A stretch of DNA of 64,000 bases. Source: Aurantiacibacter arachoides (GTDB lineage: Bacteria; Pseudomonadota; Alphaproteobacteria; Sphingomonadales; Sphingomonadaceae). A program made the position numbers and the translations under genes. The notes beneath the pieces are model-generated. The model did not search any database. It worked only from the letters and a program-made list of their open reading frames with translations, and was not told the origin of the DNA. Location of the stretch: assembly GCF_009827335.1 (NCBI RefSeq), contig NZ_WTYH01000001.1:2765501-2829500 (forward strand), written 5' to 3'. This document shows positions 1 to 8,700 of this stretch, in pieces. The number at the start of each line of letters is the position of its first letter. The first letter of the stretch is position 1.

Positions 1-160
1 TGTCGGCAGCAAAGGCATTGGCCGGCGCCTTGCCGAAGGTAACCGTGGATGAAAGCGCGCGGCTGAAATGCTTGTCGACGATGGTGGTGAGACGGTCCGA
101 AGCATGTTCCTGCAAGGCTGCTCCAGTATCGACCTGATGGCCCGACACGCGAATATCCAT
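1..160 (-). CDS. hpf: Ribosome hibernation promoting factor HPF, N-terminal part (gene runs off the window)
   Basis: Only the first 53 codons are present; the gene continues past the left edge. The translation begins MDIRVSGHQVDTGAAL and continues with a VDKHF segment, which fits the start of the HPF/RaiA family. These proteins bind the 30S subunit and promote inactive ribosome dimers in stationary phase. A good AGGAAGGA ribosome binding site lies just upstream of the ATG. In many Alphaproteobacteria hpf lies next to rpoN and ptsN, which would then be to the left. The identity rests on a short stretch, so confidence is moderate. Confidence 0.75.
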   Translation of the reverse strand, partial: MDIRVSGHQVDTGAALQEHASDRLTTIVDKHFSRALSSTVTFGKAPANAFAAD

Positions 161-213
161 GGGCGGTAATCCTTCCTCTTGTCGTTGTTACAAATGGATG
201 TGGGATGCGTTGG

Positions 214-909
214 TCAACTAGTCCAGAGGGGAGTTTGCAGCGTTTCGATAAACGCCTTGTGCCGGGCGATTTCGGCGGCGGATGGAGCATGGGTGCGCGG
301 GGGACGGAAGGTGCCGGTCTGCGGCCGAAACACCGTTATCTCAGTATCCTGGTGCGCCAACACTTCGGCAGCCAGTTCCAGCCCGATCTGCCGCCCGCCG
401 GTGAGCTCGACATAGACCTGCGCCAGCAACTCGGCGTCGAGCAGGGCACCATGCAGCACACGGTGGCTGCGATCGACCCCATACCGGTTGCACAGCGCGT
501 CGAGCGAGTGCTTGGCGCCCGGATGCCGGCGGCGGGCTATGGCGAGGGTGTCGATCATGCGCGTCTGGCACACGTGCTCGCGCTCGCACAGCCTCAGCTC
601 GTGGTTAAGGAAGCCGAAGTCGAACTGCGCATTGTGCGCCACCAGCGGCGAATCGCCGAGAAAGTCGAGCAGCTCGTCCAGCGTGTCGCGGAACAGCGGC
701 TTGTCGGAAAGGAACGCGGCCGAGAGGCCGTGCACCCGCTCGGCTTCCATCGGCATGGCACGTTCGGGATTGTAGTAGGCGTGGAAAGTGCGCCCCGTGG
801 CGACACGGTTGACCATCTCGATGCAGCCGATTTCCACCATGCGGTCGCCGGTCACGGGGTCGAGGCCGGTGGTCTCGGTATCAAAGATGATTTCGCGCAT
901 GGGCCCCAT
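214..909 (-). CDS. dnaQ: DNA polymerase III epsilon subunit, 3'-5' proofreading exonuclease
   Basis: The 231-residue product has the DEDDh exonuclease motifs in order: DTETTGLD near the N-terminus (Exo I), HNAQFDFGF in the middle (Exo II) and HGALLDAELLA (Exo III). It removes mismatched bases during replication and binds the alpha subunit. The length matches DnaQ epsilon. An ATG three codons downstream (position 900) is an equally good start and is the more usual MREI beginning. It is the last gene of the ppsR-maf-aroE-coaE-dnaQ run, 18 bases after coaE. Confidence 0.95.
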   Translation of the reverse strand: MGPMREIIFDTETTGLDPVTGDRMVEIGCIEMVNRVATGRTFHAYYNPERAMPMEAERVHGLSAAFLSDKPLFRDTLDELLDFLGDSPLVAHNAQFDFGFLNHELRLCEREHVCQTRMIDTLAIARRRHPGAKHSLDALCNRYGVDRSHRVLHGALLDAELLAQVYVELTGGRQIGLELAAEVLAHQDTEITVFRPQTGTFRPPRTHAPSAAEIARHKAFIETLQTPLWTS

Positions 910-927
910 TATCGAGTCCGCGATTCC

Positions 928-1527
928 CTAGCGCAAGTCCGCCGTCAATTTTGCCACCAGCGTGGCTACCTGCTGCGCGGTTTCCTCCAGCGTCACCCCG
1001 GTGTCGATGACGTGATCTGCCCGCGCGCGCTTGGCAGCGTCGGGCAATTGCAGGGCGAGGATGCGCGCGAACCTGTCTGCGTCCATCCCCTCGCGCGCCA
1101 GCACCCGCGCCCGCTGGACCTCCGCCGGGGCGGATACGACGACTACGCTATCGACCAGTTTTTCTGAGCCCTTTTCGAACAATAGCGGGATGTCGAACAC
1201 CACCAGCGGTGCCTGCGCGTGGCGGGCCAGAAAGGCCTCGCGCGCCTGGGCGACGGCGGGGTGGACGATGGTTTCCAGCCGGGCGAGGGCATCGCGATCG
1301 CCGAAGACCAGCGCGCCGAGCATGGCCCGGTCCACCCCGTCTGCTCCCGTGCTGCCGGGAAAGGCGTGTTCGATGGCGGGCAGCAACAGCCCACCTGCGC
1401 CCTGCATCGCATGAACCTCGCGGTCGGCGTCGAACACGGGCACCCCGAGCTGGGCGAACATCGCCGCAACGGTGCTCTTGCCCATACCGATCGATCCGGT
1501 GAGGCCCACGATGACGGGGCGAGTCAT
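928..1527 (-). CDS. coaE: Dephospho-CoA kinase
   Basis: This kinase phosphorylates the 3'-hydroxyl of dephospho-CoA, the last step of coenzyme A synthesis. The P-loop GSIGMGKST is at residues 11-19, followed by VFDADREVH, the usual start of the substrate-binding region. DIPLLFEKG and the RARVLAREGM lid segment are also present. The 199-residue length is typical. Its ATG overlaps the stop of aroE by four bases, which suggests translational coupling. Confidence 0.95.
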   Translation of the reverse strand: MTRPVIVGLTGSIGMGKSTVAAMFAQLGVPVFDADREVHAMQGAGGLLLPAIEHAFPGSTGADGVDRAMLGALVFGDRDALARLETIVHPAVAQAREAFLARHAQAPLVVFDIPLLFEKGSEKLVDSVVVVSAPAEVQRARVLAREGMDADRFARILALQLPDAAKRARADHVIDTGVTLEETAQQVATLVAKLTADLR

Positions 1528-2381
1528 CGGGTCAGCAATTCGCGCAGTTCGGCATCGTGTTCGCGTGGTGGCTTGGCACCGAAAAACCGTTCGAAGGCGA
1601 CCGCTGCCTGGCCGATCAGCATGGCAAGCCCGTCGATCGTGCGAAACCCGCGCGCTCGTGCCTCGCGCAGCAGCGGCGTGTCGTGCGGATGGGTGACGAT
1701 ATCGTAGACCAGGCTGCCGGGCGGAACGTGACTGAAGTCGAAGGCCAGATCCGGCTGGCCGGCCATGCCGAGCGGGCTGGCGTTGACGACGAGATCAAGG
1801 CACCCCTCGCGGTCGTCGAAGGCGAAGTCGGTCGGCGCGGCGAAATAGGCGAGCGGAGCGGTGTGGTGTTCGCCCTCCGGGTCGATCTTGGTCAGCAGCG
1901 CGCGCGCCTTGCCCTCGTCCCGCCCGGCAAGCACGATGACGAACCGTTCTTCCGCCAGTGCGGCGACAATGGCCCGTGCCGCGCCGCCTGTGCCCAGCAC
2001 GCGCGCCATGCGGAACCAGTGAGTTCGCGCCAGCTCACCCCGCAGCGGCTCCAGAAAACCAGCGCCATCGGTGTTGCTGCCGATCAGTGCGCCATTATGG
2101 CGGCGCGTGACGGTATTGACCGCGCCCACCAGGTCGGCGCCGATTTCCAATCGGTCTAGCAGCGGGACGATCCCCTGCTTGTGCGGCATGGTCACGTTGC
2201 ATCCGCGCCAGTCGGGATCGTCGCGCCGCGCGGCGATGTAGGCGGCAAGGGCATCGGCAGGCACGTGGCGCGCCTCGTAGCGGGCCGCAATGCCGAGCTT
2301 CTCCAGCCAGAACGTGTGGATCGCCGGCGATCTGGATTGCGCGATGGGGTCGCCGATAACCTCGGCGTAAGCCCCGCTCAT
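1524..2381 (-). CDS. aroE: Shikimate dehydrogenase (NADP+)
   Basis: The enzyme reduces 3-dehydroshikimate to shikimate in aromatic amino acid synthesis. The start is placed at the ATG giving [19 protein letters not shown], because this is where family similarity begins and because it overlaps the maf stop by four bases. A longer reading frame upstream is only the shadow of maf. Motifs seen are NVTMPHKQG with the catalytic Lys, SNTDGAGF with the substrate-binding Asp, and GTGGAARAI for NADP binding. The length is 285 residues, normal for AroE. Confidence 0.95.
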   Translation of the reverse strand: MSGAYAEVIGDPIAQSRSPAIHTFWLEKLGIAARYEARHVPADALAAYIAARRDDPDWRGCNVTMPHKQGIVPLLDRLEIGADLVGAVNTVTRRHNGALIGSNTDGAGFLEPLRGELARTHWFRMARVLGTGGAARAIVAALAEERFVIVLAGRDEGKARALLTKIDPEGEHHTAPLAYFAAPTDFAFDDREGCLDLVVNASPLGMAGQPDLAFDFSHVPPGSLVYDIVTHPHDTPLLREARARGFRTIDGLAMLIGQAAVAFERFFGAKPPREHDAELRELLTR

Positions 2382-2956
2382 CGCGGCAGTTCGCCAAGCG
2401 CACGCAGGGCGCCGAGCACTTCGAGCAAAGGCATCCCCAGCACGGTGAAATGATCGCCCTCGATACGCTCGAAAAGCTGCACGCCCAGCGCCTCGATACG
2501 GAATACGCCGACGCACTGGCCGACCTCGGGCCATTCGGCGGCGAGGTAGCGGGTGATGAAATCGGCGCTCAGATCGCGCACAACCAGCCGTGCCTCGCTG
2601 ACGTGGCTCCAGCGCAATTGTCCGCCCGTGGCGATCGCCGCGCCCGAATGCAGCACCATGGTCCGGCCCGAGAAGAAGCGCAGGTGTTCGGCCGCCTGGC
2701 CACGGCTCGCGGGCTTGTCGAACCGCCGGCCCTCTACCGAGACCACCGAATCGCTGCCAAGCACCGGGTTCGGTCCGCCGGCAACCGACAGCGCCTTGGC
2801 CTCAGCCAGCGCGCCGGCGACGAGCGCCGGCTCCACCTCGCCCAGTTCGCGTTCCAGCGCGCGTTCATCCAGCCGGGCGGGCTGGCACTGGAAGCGCACT
2901 CCGGCAGCTTCCAGCATGGCGCGGCGCGAAGCAGACTTGGAGGCGAGGACCAGCAT
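2378..2956 (-). CDS. maf: Maf family nucleoside triphosphate pyrophosphatase
   Basis: Maf proteins hydrolyse non-canonical or modified nucleoside triphosphates (dTTP/UTP or m7GTP types) and are thought to clean the nucleotide pool. The sequence opens with [14 protein letters not shown], the family signature SxSPRR-like segment, and carries [12 protein letters not shown] and the [14 protein letters not shown] segment. It is 192 residues long, as usual. The start is nine bases downstream of the ppsR stop, and its stop overlaps aroE. The exact substrate class cannot be read from the sequence here. Confidence 0.93.
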   Translation of the reverse strand: MLVLASKSASRRAMLEAAGVRFQCQPARLDERALERELGEVEPALVAGALAEAKALSVAGGPNPVLGSDSVVSVEGRRFDKPASRGQAAEHLRFFSGRTMVLHSGAAIATGGQLRWSHVSEARLVVRDLSADFITRYLAAEWPEVGQCVGVFRIEALGVQLFERIEGDHFTVLGMPLLEVLGALRALGELPR

Positions 2957-2965
2957 CGTCAGGCG

Positions 2966-3811
2966 TCAGATCGGCTTGGGGCCGGACGCGGGCACACCTT
3001 CGCGCGCGCGGCGTTCCTGGCACAGCTTGATGATCGCAGCAGCGCTCTCCTCGATCGAACGGCGGGTGACGTCGATCACCGGCCAGCCATTGTCGGCGAA
3101 CAGGCGCCGGGCAAAGGCGAGTTCAGCCTTGACCCGTTCCTCGTCGACATAGGCGGTCTGGGTCTGTTCGTTGAGCGACAGCAGCCGGTTGCGACGGATC
3201 TCGATCAGTCGGCCAGCCGACGTCGTCAGCCCGACCACCATCGGGCGGCTCAGCGTATACAAGGCCTCGGGCGGCGGACTTTCCACCACCACCGGAATGT
3301 TGGCGACCTTGTAGCCCCGGTTGGCGAGATAGATGGATGTGGGCGTCTTGCTGGTGCGCGACACACCGGCAAGGACGATGTCGGCCTCTTCCCAGTTGTC
3401 CCAGCCGATCCCGTCATCATGGGCGATGGTGAACTGGATGGCGTCGACGCGGGCGAAATAGGCATCGTCCATGCGGTGCTGACGGCCGGGCCGGCCCTGA
3501 GCCTCCTGCCCCAGTTGCTGTTCCAGCGCGAGGGTGACCGTCTCCAGCGCATCGGCGTGCGGCAGGCCCAGCGCGGTGCAGCGCTCTTCCAGCCGGCCAC
3601 GCGTTTCCTCGTTCACCAGCGTGTAGAGGACAAGGCCGGGCTTGGCCTTGAATTCATCCAGGATGCGGTCGAGATGCTGGCTGCTGCGCACCATCGGCCA
3701 GAAATGGCGCACCACCTCTTCCTCGTCGAACTGCGCGAGCGCGGCCTTGGCGACCATTTCCAGCGTCTCGCCGGTAGAGTCGGACAGCAGGTGGAGATGC
3801 AGGCGAGCCAT
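2966..3811 (-). CDS. ppsR: Bifunctional PEP synthase / pyruvate phosphate dikinase regulatory kinase-phosphorylase (DUF299)
   Basis: DUF299 proteins switch PEP synthase or pyruvate phosphate dikinase off by ADP-dependent Thr phosphorylation and on again by Pi-dependent dephosphorylation. The chosen start gives MARLHLHLLSDSTGETLE, the conserved family N-terminus; an upstream in-frame ATG at 3829 is possible. The nucleotide-binding loop GVSRTSKTPTS is clear, as is the downstream YLANRGYKVANIP. With this start the protein has 281 residues. It is the first gene of the run to dnaQ and diverges from hemE across the candidate replication origin. Confidence 0.93.
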   Translation of the reverse strand: MARLHLHLLSDSTGETLEMVAKAALAQFDEEEVVRHFWPMVRSSQHLDRILDEFKAKPGLVLYTLVNEETRGRLEERCTALGLPHADALETVTLALEQQLGQEAQGRPGRQHRMDDAYFARVDAIQFTIAHDDGIGWDNWEEADIVLAGVSRTSKTPTSIYLANRGYKVANIPVVVESPPPEALYTLSRPMVVGLTTSAGRLIEIRRNRLLSLNEQTQTAYVDEERVKAELAFARRLFADNGWPVIDVTRRSIEESAAAIIKLCQERRAREGVPASGPKPI

Positions 3812-3819
3812 GTGGATAG
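3811..3819 (-). promoter_or_regulatory. DnaA-box-like 9-mer (CTATCCACA)
   Basis: The 9-mer matches the consensus TTATCCACA at eight of nine positions when read on the minus strand. It touches the ppsR start codon at the edge of the candidate origin. A single such match could be chance, so its support comes from the context. Confidence 0.4.
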
Positions 3820-4113
3820 AACGGTGCATAAACCACGGGAGGGAGTGGGGGACAAGACCGGCAGGTGATTCCACCCCCACTGCCGGCCGATTCGTCCAGC
3901 AGAAATCCGCAAGGACAGATTCTTATGCGCAGCCTGTGGGTAGCGGGGAGAAGGTTTGCTTGACGAAGGTAACCCGCGAGTCGATGGCCCTTCGCGTCCG
4001 GGGAAACCCGGGAGGATTCCGGTGACATCGCGTTTTCCCCGCAATTCACAGGGCCAACAGACAACAGAATCCTATTCTAAATATATATATTTTATTGGAT
4101 TGGACCTTACCGA
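3812..4113. other. Candidate chromosomal replication origin (oriC) between ppsR and hemE
   Basis: This is the only gap of 300 bases in the window. It contains an A+T-rich block around 4072-4100 (a run of alternating A and T followed by TTTTATTGG), two 9-mers close to the DnaA box TTATCCACA (3811-3819 and 3935-3943, both on the minus strand) and six GANTC sites between 3867 and 4071. In Caulobacter and other Alphaproteobacteria the origin is beside hemE, with maf/aroE/coaE/dnaQ genes on the other side, the same order as here. parABS lies 6-10 kb away, also as expected. The call is inferred from position and motifs. The gap must also hold the divergent promoters. Confidence 0.6.
3935..3943 (-). 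promoter_or_regulatory. Weak DnaA-box-like 9-mer (CTACCCACA)
   Basis: The 9-mer matches TTATCCACA at seven of nine positions on the minus strand and lies inside the ppsR-hemE gap, in the same orientation as the better box at 3811. It would be a low-affinity site at best. Confidence 0.3.
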
Positions 4114-5148
4114 ATGCCCGGACCGCTCCTCGATAACCTGCTCGGCATGCGAACCGAGAGGCGGCCCGTGTGGCTCATGCGACAGGCGGGCCGCTATCTG
4201 CCCGAATATCGCGCACTGAGAGCCGAAAAGGGCGGCTTCCTGGAACTGGTCTACGATAGCGAGGCCGCCGCAGAAGTGACGGTCCAGCCGATCCGCCGCT
4301 TTGGTTTCGACGGGGCGATCCTGTTTTCCGACATCCTGATCGTGCCACACGCGCTGGGGCAGGACCTGTGGTTCGAGGCGGGCGAGGGGCCGCGGCTGGC
4401 GCCTCCCCTGAAGGATGCCGCTCTGGTGGACGGGACGTGGCAGCAGCTCGAGCGCGCGTTTCACCATTTCGATCCGGTCTACGAAACGGTGCGGCGGACC
4501 TGCGACATGCTGTCAGACGACGTGACGATGCTGGGTTTCGCCGGCAGTCCCTGGACCGTCGCCACCTACATGGTTGCCGGCGCGGGGTCGAAGGACCAAG
4601 GCGCGGCGCGCAGCCTGGCCTGGCGCGATCCGGGCGCGTTCCAGTTGCTGATCGACGGAATCGAGGCGGCCACCGTCGAATATCTCATCGGCCAGATCGA
4701 CGCCGGGGCAGAGGCTGTGCAGTTGTTCGACAGCTGGGCAGGATCGCTCAGCCCGGCGCAGTTCGAACGCTGGGTCATCGCGCCCAACGCCCGGCTTGCC
4801 GCCGCCATCCACGCAGGCAGGCCCGGCATCCCGGTGATCGGCTTTCCCAAGGGCGCGGGCGCAAAATTGCCGGCCTATGCCCGCGAAACGGGCGTCGACG
4901 CGCTCGGCATCGACGAGACGCAGGACTGTGCCTGGATCGACGCGCAACTGCCACCGGGGATGCCCGTGCAGGGCAACCTGGATCCCATGCTGCTGCTGGC
5001 GGGCGGCCCGGCGCTGGACGGGGCTGTGGACACGATCCTTGCCGCCTTTGCCAACCGTCCTCATGTCTTCAACCTGGGGCACGGGATCGACAAGGAAACC
5101 CCGATCCCGCACGTCGAGTATCTGCTTGCCAAATTAAGGGCCGGCTAA
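4114..5148 (+). CDS. hemE: Uroporphyrinogen decarboxylase
   Basis: HemE removes four carboxyl groups from uroporphyrinogen III to give coproporphyrinogen III. The 344-residue protein has the family signature PVWLMRQAGRYLPEYR near residues 18-33, FSDILIVPHALG with the catalytic Asp, and the C-terminal FNLGHGIDKETP. No strong ribosome binding site is visible before the ATG. The stop codon lies inside a 16-base tandem repeat (5138-5185). hemJ follows about 80 bases later, so the two may be cotranscribed. Confidence 0.97.
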   Translation: MPGPLLDNLLGMRTERRPVWLMRQAGRYLPEYRALRAEKGGFLELVYDSEAAAEVTVQPIRRFGFDGAILFSDILIVPHALGQDLWFEAGEGPRLAPPLKDAALVDGTWQQLERAFHHFDPVYETVRRTCDMLSDDVTMLGFAGSPWTVATYMVAGAGSKDQGAARSLAWRDPGAFQLLIDGIEAATVEYLIGQIDAGAEAVQLFDSWAGSLSPAQFERWVIAPNARLAAAIHAGRPGIPVIGFPKGAGAKLPAYARETGVDALGIDETQDCAWIDAQLPPGMPVQGNLDPMLLLAGGPALDGAVDTILAAFANRPHVFNLGHGIDKETPIPHVEYLLAKLRAG

Positions 5149-5185
5149 AAACAGGGCCGTCTAAAAACAGGGGCGGCCAGAATCA
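5138..5185. repeat. 16-base tandem repeat spanning the hemE stop codon, three units
   Basis: Units are GGGCCGGCTAAAAACA (5138), GGGCCGTCTAAAAACA (5154) and a degenerate GGGGCGGCCAGAATCA (5170). The first two differ at one base. The hemE TAA is in the first unit, and each intact unit carries a TAA in the same phase since 16 is not a multiple of three only for the frame beyond. The copies look like recent slippage duplications after the gene end. Confidence 0.8.
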
Positions 5186-5225
5186 GGGATGACGGCGATG
5201 CGTCAGCGGCCTAGATAGCGCTGAC

Positions 5226-5678
5226 ATGGCATTCCTCGCGACGATCTATTTCTGGCTGAAGGCCGGGCACATCATCTTCATGGTGTTCTGGATGGCGGGC
5301 CTGTTCATGTTGCCCCGGCAGATGATCTACATGGCGCCCGCCGCCGCCGGATCCGAGGAAGAGGCGCTGTGGGCCAAGCGCGGCGGCCTGCTGCGCAAGG
5401 TGATCCTTACCCCCAGCCTGATCATCACCTGGGTGCTGGGGCTGCTGCTCGCTGCACAGCTCGGGTTGTTCAGTGGCGCTTCCGGGCTGGGCTGGCTCCA
5501 CGCCAAGTTGCTCTTCGTCGTGCTGCTGACCGGCTACCACGGGTTCATGGTCAGCAAGGCGAAGGCCATGGCGCGGGGGGGACGACCGCTGAGCGAGCGC
5601 CGCCTGCGCATCTGGGGCGAGGTTCCGGGCGTGCTGCTGGCGATCATCGTCGTGCTGGTCGTCGTCAAGCCGTTCTGA
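5226..5678 (+). CDS. hemJ: Protoporphyrinogen IX oxidase HemJ (membrane, UPF0093 family)
   Basis: HemJ oxidises protoporphyrinogen IX to protoporphyrin IX in the inner membrane and replaces HemG or HemY in most Alphaproteobacteria. The 150-residue product has about four hydrophobic segments. WLKAGHIIFMVFWMAGLFMLPR near the N-terminus contains the conserved His and Arg, and KLLFVVLLTGYHGF the conserved Lys region. The segment after the first helix, YMAPAAAGSEEEALW, is typical. It sits between hemE and rho, a frequent alphaproteobacterial order. Confidence 0.92.
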   Translation: MAFLATIYFWLKAGHIIFMVFWMAGLFMLPRQMIYMAPAAAGSEEEALWAKRGGLLRKVILTPSLIITWVLGLLLAAQLGLFSGASGLGWLHAKLLFVVLLTGYHGFMVSKAKAMARGGRPLSERRLRIWGEVPGVLLAIIVVLVVVKPF

Positions 5679-5851
5679 TTTCTGGCTCCGCCGCACAAAT
5701 GGCGAATTGACCTGAAAACAGCACCAGCATAAACCCGCAACACCACCGGCTGAAGGATTGCCCGCGCGATCGCGGAGATCCGGGTCTGCTTTCTCCAAGC
5801 CCCTTAGGCCTGCCGGCATCCCAACGAATCTACGGAAAAAAGTACAACACC

Positions 5852-7108
5852 ATGCATCTGAAAGAACTGAAACAGCGGACGCCGGCGGAGCTCGTCGCCA
5901 TGGCCGAGGAATACGAGGTCGAGGGCGCCAGCACCATGCGCCGGCAGGACCTGATCTTTGCCATCCTGCGCGAGGTAGCCGAAGACGGTGAGGAAATCCT
6001 CGGCATCGGCACGATCGAGGTATTGCAGGACGGCTTCGGCTTCCTGCGCAGCCCGGAGGCCAATTATCTCGCCGGACCGGACGACATCTACGTCAGCCCC
6101 AATCAGGTCCGCAAATGGGGCCTGAGGACAGGCGATACCGTCGAAGGGGAAATTCGCGCGCCGAAGGATGGCGAACGATATTTCGCGCTGACCAAGCTGC
6201 TCAAGGTCAATTTCGACGATCCCGACGCCGTGCGGCACCGCACCAATTTCGATAACCTGACCCCGCTTTATCCCGATCAGCGGCTGGTGCTCGACACCGT
6301 CGACCCGACGGTGAAAGACAAGTCGGCCCGGGTGATCGACCTCATCAGCCCACAGGGCAAGGGCCAGCGCGCCCTGATCGTCGCCCCGCCGCGCACGGGC
6401 AAGACCGTGCTGCTGCAGAACATGGCCAAGGCCATCACCGACAATCATCCCGAGGTTTTCCTGCTGGTGCTGCTGGTCGACGAACGGCCTGAGGAAGTCA
6501 CCGACATGCAGCGTTCGGTGAAGGGCGAGGTCATCTCCTCCACCTTCGACGAGCCGGCGCAGCGCCACGTGCAGGTTGCTGAAATGGTGATCGAAAAGGC
6601 CAAGCGGCTGGTCGAGCACAAGCGCGACGTGGTCATCCTGCTCGATTCGATCACGCGTCTCGGCCGGGCCTACAACACCGTGGTGCCGAGCAGCGGCAAG
6701 GTGCTGACCGGCGGCGTCGATGCCAACGCCCTGCAGCGGCCCAAGCGCTTCTTCGGCGCAGCGCGCAATATCGAGGAAGGCGGTTCGCTTTCCATCATCG
6801 CCACCGCGCTGATCGATACCGGCAGCCGTATGGACGAGGTGATCTTCGAAGAATTCAAGGGCACCGGCAACTCGGAAATCGTGCTCGACCGCAAGGTGGC
6901 CGACAAGCGCATCTTCCCCGCGCTGGATGTCGGCAAGAGCGGCACCCGCAAGGAAGAGCTGCTGGTCGACAAGGACAACCTGTCCAAGATGTGGGTGCTC
7001 AGGCGCATCCTCATGCAGATGGGCACCATCGATTCCATGGAATTCCTCCTCGACAAGATGAAGGATTCCAAGAGCAACGCCGATTTCTTCGCGACCATGA
7101 ACCAGTAA
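5852..7108 (+). CDS. rho: Transcription termination factor Rho
   Basis: Rho is a hexameric RNA helicase that ends transcription at unstructured C-rich sites. The 418-residue protein has an N-terminal Rho domain ([20 protein letters not shown]), the RNA-binding DGFGFLR at residues 60-66, and the Walker A APPRTGKT at 178-185. The Q-loop/R-loop region with [13 protein letters not shown] follows. Length and motifs are normal. A 173-base gap separates it from hemJ, so it may have its own promoter. It converges on the broken glutamate-synthase-like gene. Confidence 0.98.
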   Translation: MHLKELKQRTPAELVAMAEEYEVEGASTMRRQDLIFAILREVAEDGEEILGIGTIEVLQDGFGFLRSPEANYLAGPDDIYVSPNQVRKWGLRTGDTVEGEIRAPKDGERYFALTKLLKVNFDDPDAVRHRTNFDNLTPLYPDQRLVLDTVDPTVKDKSARVIDLISPQGKGQRALIVAPPRTGKTVLLQNMAKAITDNHPEVFLLVLLVDERPEEVTDMQRSVKGEVISSTFDEPAQRHVQVAEMVIEKAKRLVEHKRDVVILLDSITRLGRAYNTVVPSSGKVLTGGVDANALQRPKRFFGAARNIEEGGSLSIIATALIDTGSRMDEVIFEEFKGTGNSEIVLDRKVADKRIFPALDVGKSGTRKEELLVDKDNLSKMWVLRRILMQMGTIDSMEFLLDKMKDSKSNADFFATMNQ

Positions 7109-7114
7109 AGCAAG

Positions 7115-7157
7115 GCTTCGCCTGTACGCGGAGCCTAGCGGCCTGTGCAGGCGAAGC
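7115..7157. terminator. 13-base inverted repeat at the rho / pseudogene junction, no U-tract
   Basis: GCTTCGCCTGTAC at 7115-7127 pairs with GTGCAGGCGAAGC at 7145-7157 with one G-U type wobble, leaving a 17-base loop. It lies between the convergent rho and glutamate-synthase-like genes and overlaps the last codons of the latter. Neither strand shows a T-run after the stem, so it may be a 3'-end stabilising hairpin instead of a classical intrinsic terminator. Confidence 0.4.
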
Positions 7158-8572
7158 TATCGGGCCGGGCGCCTGCCCAGTCCCGCGCGTATGGCGTCCC
7201 CTCGGGCTCGGCAAGCAGTTCCCCGGGTTCGAGGAAGCGGTAGATATTGTCGATGGTGTCGGACCGTGCGCTGTTCCAGCGTTCGGAGATATGGCGCGGC
7301 TCGATCTGCCATGGTGTGTCGAGGCCCATCGCCACAACCATCTCGCGCAAGGCGTGCAACGTGTGGCGCTGGAAGCGGGTGACCCGCTCGGCTTTGGTGG
7401 GAACCACCAGCCCACGCTGGCGAGTAGCGTCCTGCGTGGCCACGCCGGTAGGGCAGCGATCCGTATGGCACTTCATCGATTGCACGCAGCCCAGCGCGAA
7501 CATGAATGCCCGACCAGCGTTGCTCCAATCTGCGCCCAGACCGAAGTTCATCGCCATCCCCGCGCCAGAGTGCACCTTGCCCGCAGCGCCGATCCGCACC
7601 TTGTCTCGCAGGCCGGCGCCTACCAGCGCGTTGCGCGACAGGATCAGGCCTTCGCGAAGCGGCATGCCGACCCGGTTGGAGAATTCCACCGGCGCCGCCC
7701 CCGTTCCGCCCTCCGCCCCGTCGACGATGATGTAATCAAGCATGATGCCGGTCGATCGCATCGCTTTCATAATGGCAAAAAGTTCGTGCGGCTTGCCTAT
7801 GCACAGCTTGATTCCCACCGGTTTTCCGCCCGAAAGCTCGCGCAGTTGGGCTGCCCATTCCAGCAGACCCACTGGGGTAGAAAATGCCGAGTGGCCGGCG
7901 GGTGAAATACAGTCCTGTCCTACCGGCACGCCCCGGGCCGCAGCAATTTCCGCGGTTACCTTGGCGCCGGGAAGCACGCCGCCGTGGCCCGGCTTTGCTC
8001 CCTGGCTCAGCTTTATCTCAACCATCTTGACTTGGTCGATCTGCGCGCTGTCCGCAAATCGGGCTGGATCGAGCCGCCCGTCTTCGGTGCGACAGCCGAA
8101 GTAGCCACTGCCAATTTCCCATACCAGATCGCCACCGTGCGAGCGGTGATAGCGCGAGAGGCCACCCTCACCGGTGTCGTGATAGAAATTCCCTGTCGCC
8201 GCACCCTGGTTCAGTGCCGAATGGGTGCGCATCGAGCTGGCCCTTGCTGCGGGCATAGACGAGTGCGCGCTCGTCATGATTGAATGACCGGCCCTCAAGA
8301 TCGCCTTCGACGATAAAGGATCGCAGGTACGGGCGCATGTCCTCCATCAGCCAGCGCACGCGCGCCAGTAGCGGATAATTGCGCCTCAGGGTGTGCTTGC
8401 GTTGAAAGAAGTCCCACAGCGCCAGCAACAGCAATGGTATTGTCAGGGCCAGCCCCCAGCGCCACAGGCCATCAGCCCACGCAAGCAGCACTGACAGGAC
8501 GAGCAATGCGGTTGGTGTTGCGAACCGGGTGATGAGCCGCGCCGATTCCCGCCAGTTCGCGTGGTTCTCCAT
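7135..8572 (-). pseudogene. FMN-binding glutamate-synthase-like protein, disrupted by internal deletion and frameshift
   Basis: Two frames together make one family member. The upstream frame (from ATG 8572) gives two N-terminal hydrophobic segments, then DMRPYLRSFIVEGDLEG and ALVYARSKGQLDAHPFGTE. The downstream frame resumes with ALNQGAATGNFYHDTGEGG and runs through LSQGAKPGHGGVLPG, KLCIGKP, DGAEGGTGAAP and CHTDRCPTG to the stop at 7135. The roughly 60 residues that family members carry between HPFGTE and ALN are absent, and the reading frame changes at about 8210-8218. The missing part includes the MNHSIAP and NISAMSFGSLS-type segments of the GltS FMN domain, so the product is very unlikely to be active. 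Mis-assembly is possible. Confidence 0.85.
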
Positions 8573-8700
8573 CAGTGTCGCTTCCGACCGCAACTGGCAT
8601 AGGCGTTGCAGTAGTTGGAAATGCGCGTCGTGTAGCTCATATAAGGCTCCCGCTTGGCGTTCAGCCTGAATACGCGGCAGGCCATGAAAGGTGTCCCCAG

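Noticed and set aside
205..1167. Long plus-strand frame across dnaQ and coaE
   Set aside because: It is antisense to two well-supported genes, has no family signal, and such frames are expected in G+C-rich DNA.
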